Shown here piece by piece: positions 22,398 through 26,005 of a stretch of DNA of 26,005 bases. The notes below the pieces were generated by a model that was not told the origin of the DNA, made no database searches, and saw only the letters and a program-made list of their open reading frames with translations. The number at the start of each line of letters is the position of its first letter. Position 1 is the first letter of the stretch. The stretch is from Bacteroidales bacterium. Lineage in GTDB: Bacteria > Bacteroidota > Bacteroidia > Bacteroidales > WCHB1-69. Where the stretch lies: NCBI GenBank assembly GCA_017964755.1, contig JAGCRI010000028.1, positions 1 to 26,005 on the forward strand, read 5' to 3'. The position numbers and the translations under genes were made by a program.

Positions 22398-23870
22398 ATG
22401 AAAATGATAAAAAAAGGTCATATATTGTGCTGGGGACTGTTTTTGATGGCGATTCTTTCTTTTACTTCTTGTAAAAAAATAGAAGTTGACGAGAATGCGC
22501 GGCTCAATTTTTCATCTACACAAATCTCTTTTGACACTGTTTTTACGACAATAAGTTCTGTAACAAAGCGTTTTACGGTCATCAACAATAACAATTTTCC
22601 GGTTTCGGTCAATGTGCGGCTCGCGGGCGGCAAAAGTTCCTATTTCAGCATCAATGTTGACGGCGAGACGGGGCCCGAAGTGAATAATGTTGAAATTGCA
22701 GCCAACGACAGTATGTTTGTTCATGTCAAGGTGAATATCAATCCGGGCAATCAGAATACACCCTTTATTGTTACTGACTCAGTTGTTTTTATTACAGGGA
22801 AAACCATCCAAGATGTTGATTTGCTTGCTTTTGGACAAGACGCCAATTTCATTGTGGCCGACAAGTGGTTGGGCAGCAGCCTCAAATACAAGGTGGTTGC
22901 GGCGGAGCACGAAACTGTAACTTGGACTAATGAGAAACCCTACGTCGTATATGGCTGGGCTGTCGTGGATTCGTTAGGGAAGTTGGTGATTGAACCGGGA
23001 ACGAAAATCTATTTTCACAGCGGCAGCGGACTTTGGGTTTACCGTGACGGCAATATCAATGTCAACGGCACCGCAGACGAGCCGGTGGTTTTCAAGGGAG
23101 ACCGCACCCAAGCGTGGTACGACACCGACTACTCACAATGGGACAGGATTCTGATAAACGAAGGACAGACGGAAAACACTATCAACTACGCAATTATCAC
23201 AAATTCTTACATCGGCATACAGTTTGTGCCATGGGTTGAGCCGACATACAACAACAACAAAATCACCAACTGCGTGATACAGAACACGGCGGGTTCGGGC
23301 ATTTTGGCACGGGCTTCCAAAATGGAGATGGCAAACTGCCAAATCAGCAACAACGGTGTCTGCGGCCTCCAACTCGAAACAGGTCTTTACGATTTGAAAC
23401 ACACTACTATAGCCAACTATTTTTCGCAATCGGTACGCAAAAATCCGGCGGTCTTCCTTGCAAATTCATACATCGAGCAGGGCAGCGGCACAACTTTCAT
23501 CGGCGACATCTACACAAGGTTCACAAACTGCATCATTTACGGAAGTTTGGAAGACGAACTGACTATGAAAAAATTCTCTGACGAGTCGCTTATGTTTGAC
23601 CACAGATTTGAAAACTGCATTATCAAAGGCAAAAGCGACAGCCAGTATTTCATTGATTGCAAGCGAAATACAGACCCGCTTTTCACCGACAAGTCAAAAC
23701 AGGACTTCTCGTTGCAGTCATCGTCACCCGCCATTGATGCGGGCAAAGCGGGATTAGGCATAATGTACGACATAGCCGGAAACCAACGGGACGCCGCCCC
23801 CGACATCGGTGCCTACGAATACGTTCCTGCGCAAAAGAAAGTGAAACAATTCAATTACTTCAGATTTTAA
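22398..23870 (+). CDS. Beta-helix lipoprotein (choice-of-anchor Q-like)
   Basis: 490 residues. Signal peptide with lipobox ILSFTSC, lipid-attached Cys25. Residues about 40-130 look like an immunoglobulin-like domain (ISFDTVFTTISSVTKRFTV, NNNNFPVSVNVRL). Then a right-handed parallel beta-helix: repeated turns such as GKLVIEPGTKIYFHSGSGLWVYRDGN, NYAIITNSYIGIQF, NNNKITNCVIQNTAGSGI, MEMANCQISNNGVCGLQL and FTNCIIYGSL, ending with the tail DFSLQSSSPAIDAGKAG and DAAPDIGAYEYVP, which is common in choice-of-anchor Q proteins. Many beta-helix proteins bind or cleave polysaccharide, but no catalytic residues are identifiable. It follows truA by 4 bases and precedes the acyltransferase. Probably exposed on the outer membrane. 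Confidence 0.85.
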   Translation: MKMIKKGHILCWGLFLMAILSFTSCKKIEVDENARLNFSSTQISFDTVFTTISSVTKRFTVINNNNFPVSVNVRLAGGKSSYFSINVDGETGPEVNNVEIAANDSMFVHVKVNINPGNQNTPFIVTDSVVFITGKTIQDVDLLAFGQDANFIVADKWLGSSLKYKVVAAEHETVTWTNEKPYVVYGWAVVDSLGKLVIEPGTKIYFHSGSGLWVYRDGNINVNGTADEPVVFKGDRTQAWYDTDYSQWDRILINEGQTENTINYAIITNSYIGIQFVPWVEPTYNNNKITNCVIQNTAGSGILARASKMEMANCQISNNGVCGLQLETGLYDLKHTTIANYFSQSVRKNPAVFLANSYIEQGSGTTFIGDIYTRFTNCIIYGSLEDELTMKKFSDESLMFDHRFENCIIKGKSDSQYFIDCKRNTDPLFTDKSKQDFSLQSSSPAIDAGKAGLGIMYDIAGNQRDAAPDIGAYEYVPAQKKVKQFNYFRF

Positions 23871-23906
23871 AGTTGTAAAATTCATATCCGTCATTCTCAT
23901 CCGACT

Positions 23907-25250
23907 ATGATAAACTTTGACCATATCAACGAATTTTCAAAATCTTACGACATCAACAACAACTATCTTCGCTTTACACATAATCATCTTTATTATAGGA
24001 AGATAGATATAGTTGGGAGAGAGAATATTCCTCCACGCGGCACCCCCACACTCGTAATCTCCAACCATCAGAACGGGCTTATGGATGCCCTTGCCATACT
24101 TTACCTTTTTGACGACCACCGGCAGCCTGTTTTCATTGCGCGCGGCGACATTTTCAAAAAAGATTCCATAGCCAAAATGCTGCGCTACCTCAAGATTCTG
24201 CCCGCTTTCCGCTCCCGAGACGGCGGACGAGACGATGTGAAACGCAACCTCGACTTTATCGAATTGGAAGGCCGCATTCTCAACGAAGGCGGCACGCTTG
24301 CCATGTTCCCCGAAGCCGGACATCAGGCGGGGCACTTCATGAGCACTTTCAAAAAAGGATTCCCGCGAATCGCCTTCAAAGCCGAAGAAATGGCGGATTT
24401 CAACCTTAACTTGCAGATTCTTCCCCTTAACATCTATTACGACAACTATTTCAATTTCAGAGGCTATTTGTCAGTAACTGTCGGCAAACCTTTCAGAATC
24501 GGCGAGTTTTTCGAGACATACAAAATCGAGCCCAACAAGGCGTTTTCCGCATTGAACGAAAAGGCGCGCGCCGCAATCAAGGCGATGACCTTGGACATTG
24601 AAGACAAGGAACATTACGAAGAGTATGACATACTGCGGCAGATGAGGCACACTCCGCTGAAAGAACTCGGGAAACGCTCTCCTACCCCACTCTATGAGCA
24701 GCAGCGCGAAGACATTGAGACGGTGCGCAAACTTGACGAAATGCGTGCTACGGAGCCGGAAAAATTCACCGCTCTGATGACCGGCACCCGCGAATATCTC
24801 AACGGACTGCAAAAACTCAACTTCAGAGACTGGCTCATAAATTATGACATTAAAGCCACCACACTGGTTTTCAAAGCATTGCTGCTACTTGCTCTCTCAC
24901 CGTTTTTCCTTTTTGGTTTCATAAACAACATTATCCCGTTCAAACGTCCCGAACCGCTCAAGCGGAAAATGAACGACAAAATGTTCTCATCTTCAGTAAA
25001 TTATGCACTGAGTGTCCTCATCTCTTTTCCGTTGTGGTATCTTATAATCTTTGTCGCGGCGTGGGTTCTCACAGGCCGTTTGTGGATTGCCGCCGCTTAC
25101 CTCTTTGCGGCATTCTGCACCCTCTTCTTCTTCTTCAAATACAAGAAATGGTTCATAAAATGGTGCGCCGCATGCCGTTACCACATAATGGACAAATCAG
25201 GCAGCACACTATTGCATAGGGTTAAAGAGTTGAAGCAGAAGATTATTTAG
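23907..25250 (+). CDS. PlsC-type 1-acyl-glycerol-3-phosphate acyltransferase family protein
   Basis: 447 residues. An N-terminal acyltransferase domain (about 30-220) has LVISNHQNGLMDALAI, in which His54 and Asp60 are separated by five residues instead of the usual four, FIARGDIFKK, RSRDGGRDD, and the block III-like GGTLAMFPEAGHQAGHFMSTFKKG. A charged central region follows, then three or so C-terminal membrane helices (about 311-335, 361-385 and 388-405). The length and two-part layout are typical of large PlsC-like proteins of Bacteroidota, probably acylating a lysophospholipid or other glycolipid at the inner membrane; substrate unknown. The last 8 bases overlap the 3' end of the gene at 25243-25851 on the other strand. 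Confidence 0.87.
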   Translation: MINFDHINEFSKSYDINNNYLRFTHNHLYYRKIDIVGRENIPPRGTPTLVISNHQNGLMDALAILYLFDDHRQPVFIARGDIFKKDSIAKMLRYLKILPAFRSRDGGRDDVKRNLDFIELEGRILNEGGTLAMFPEAGHQAGHFMSTFKKGFPRIAFKAEEMADFNLNLQILPLNIYYDNYFNFRGYLSVTVGKPFRIGEFFETYKIEPNKAFSALNEKARAAIKAMTLDIEDKEHYEEYDILRQMRHTPLKELGKRSPTPLYEQQREDIETVRKLDEMRATEPEKFTALMTGTREYLNGLQKLNFRDWLINYDIKATTLVFKALLLLALSPFFLFGFINNIIPFKRPEPLKRKMNDKMFSSSVNYALSVLISFPLWYLIIFVAAWVLTGRLWIAAAYLFAAFCTLFFFFKYKKWFIKWCAACRYHIMDKSGSTLLHRVKELKQKII

Positions 25251-25851
25251 AATTTCTATTGTTACCAGTTATCGGTACAAGCACGATATTAATATCATCC
25301 AAAAGTATCTTACCAGATTCTTCTGCGACAAGTGTGATTTCTTTTTCTATTTTTTGTTGCACATAATATAAAATCAGATACATGTGCTTCAATACTTCCT
25401 CACCTTCTACAGAATGATGATACGAGTCAAAATATGTGCAATAAAAAGCACTTGTATCTTGCACACAATAAATCATGTCAATAGGTTTTGTATTAGGTTT
25501 GGCATCCATACTAGCCCTAATGATTGCTGTGCTTAATGTAATGCTTTTATATGATTCAACTTTATAGGTATATATATCAATATCACCTTTATTATCGCCA
25601 AGACTTGAAGTTGAAGTGAAAAAAGGGGAAGAATACAATTTTGACAAGTATTTATTATTATCAATCTTTGCAATTGAATCCACTACTCTGAAAACTGTAA
25701 CTTTTACCGGATATTCTTTTTTTATAGGCAGATACAATGTGTCTGCGATATTTTTCCGATTAGAATAAAATCGTCCCTTATGAATAGGTATTATGGGGAA
25801 AACCTCCATGCTTAGCAGCAGCGTAAATATTAATAAGATAGTTCTGTTCAT
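25243..25851 (-). CDS. Putative exported protein of unknown function
   Basis: 202 residues. The first 20 or so residues (MNRTILLIFTLLLSMEVFPI) look like a signal peptide or membrane anchor. The remainder is mixed alpha/beta with no motif I recognise; near the C-terminus EEVLKHMYLILYYVQQKIEK is helical, followed by the strands ITLVAEESG and INIVLVPITG. The gene is AT-rich (about 28-38% GC in sampled lines) compared with about 50% in the neighbouring acyltransferase. Its ATG overlaps the TGA of the upstream gene as ATGA, implying translational coupling. It converges on the acyltransferase gene with an 8-base overlap. Confidence 0.65.
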   Translation of the reverse strand: MNRTILLIFTLLLSMEVFPIIPIHKGRFYSNRKNIADTLYLPIKKEYPVKVTVFRVVDSIAKIDNNKYLSKLYSSPFFTSTSSLGDNKGDIDIYTYKVESYKSITLSTAIIRASMDAKPNTKPIDMIYCVQDTSAFYCTYFDSYHHSVEGEEVLKHMYLILYYVQQKIEKEITLVAEESGKILLDDINIVLVPITGNNRNSK

Positions 25852-26003
25852 TTGATGATTTTTGTGTAATAACCTATCAACACTCTTTTATGAACCTCAA
25901 GCAATTCTCCCGACTTTGAATAGATTTTCACCGTCCAAATCAAACCGCTACGTGTTCTGTCAACATATTCGTATTCACATTGAAAATTGTTTTTTATCCA
26001 TTG
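25848..26003 (-). CDS. C-terminal end of an unknown protein (5' end outside window)
   Basis: A minus-strand frame is open from the window end to a TGA at 25848-25850 and gives 51 residues, with VDRTRSGLIWTVKIYSKSGE and ELLEVHKRVLIGYYTKIIK readable. Other frames on this strand stop early. The TGA overlaps the ATG of the next gene (ATGA), a strong sign that the frame is coding. Strand-like alternation suggests a beta-rich end; no family is recognisable from this fragment. Confidence 0.6.
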   Translation of the reverse strand, partial: QWIKNNFQCEYEYVDRTRSGLIWTVKIYSKSGELLEVHKRVLIGYYTKIIK

Positions 26004-26005
26004 GG

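Overview
The window looks like chromosomal DNA from a Gram-negative member of the Bacteroidota, most likely the order Bacteroidales. Several signs agree. Many genes are preceded by the Bacteroidota -7 promoter element TAnnTTTG, and few have a Shine-Dalgarno site. There is a type IX secretion system (T9SS) plug protein, a FISUMP-domain surface protein with a T9SS sorting-like segment, several SPII lipoproteins, outer-membrane barrel proteins, a Kdo transferase (so lipid A/LPS is made) and an [FeFe]-hydrogenase maturase, which suggests an anaerobic, probably fermentative life. The species cannot be named from this sequence alone.

Layout. 1-685: the 3' part of mnmA. 686-2046: an Rpn-family nuclease gene bracketed by direct copies of a 40-bp repeat that runs into a 24-bp palindrome; this is the only clearly mobile-looking stretch. 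2047-6685 (minus): a tight operon leuS, acyl-ACP thioesterase, hydE. 6773-8006 (minus): a very basic small putative lipoprotein followed by an M23/LysM cell-wall peptidase. 8198-9733 (plus): a predicted outer-membrane protein and a lipoprotein of unknown role. 9711-10620 (minus): truB and tRNA-Arg(ACG), separated by a strong hairpin terminator. 10695-13000 (plus): the FISUMP protein and deoC, the latter ending in a hairpin terminator.

13063-19331 (plus): a close-packed run of a predicted outer-membrane barrel, waaA, a TMTC-like membrane glycosyltransferase with C-terminal TPR repeats, and an AMP-forming acyl-CoA ligase; this group is centred on envelope and lipid chemistry. 19412-25250 (plus): T9SS plug protein, ROK sugar kinase, truA (TTG start), a beta-helix lipoprotein and a PlsC-type acyltransferase. 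25243-26003 (minus): two AT-rich genes of unknown function whose stop and start codons overlap as ATGA; the first is cut by the window end.

Most of the window is ordinary housekeeping and envelope biology. I see no CRISPR array, phage module, restriction system, toxin-antitoxin pair or complete insertion sequence. The points that most deserve a second look are the repeat-bracketed Rpn gene, the TMTC-like glycosyltransferase, the T9SS-like domain placed inside the FISUMP protein, an exact 17-bp tandem duplication at the start of waaA, and the highly basic lipoprotein beside the peptidase. No wholly new system is evident.
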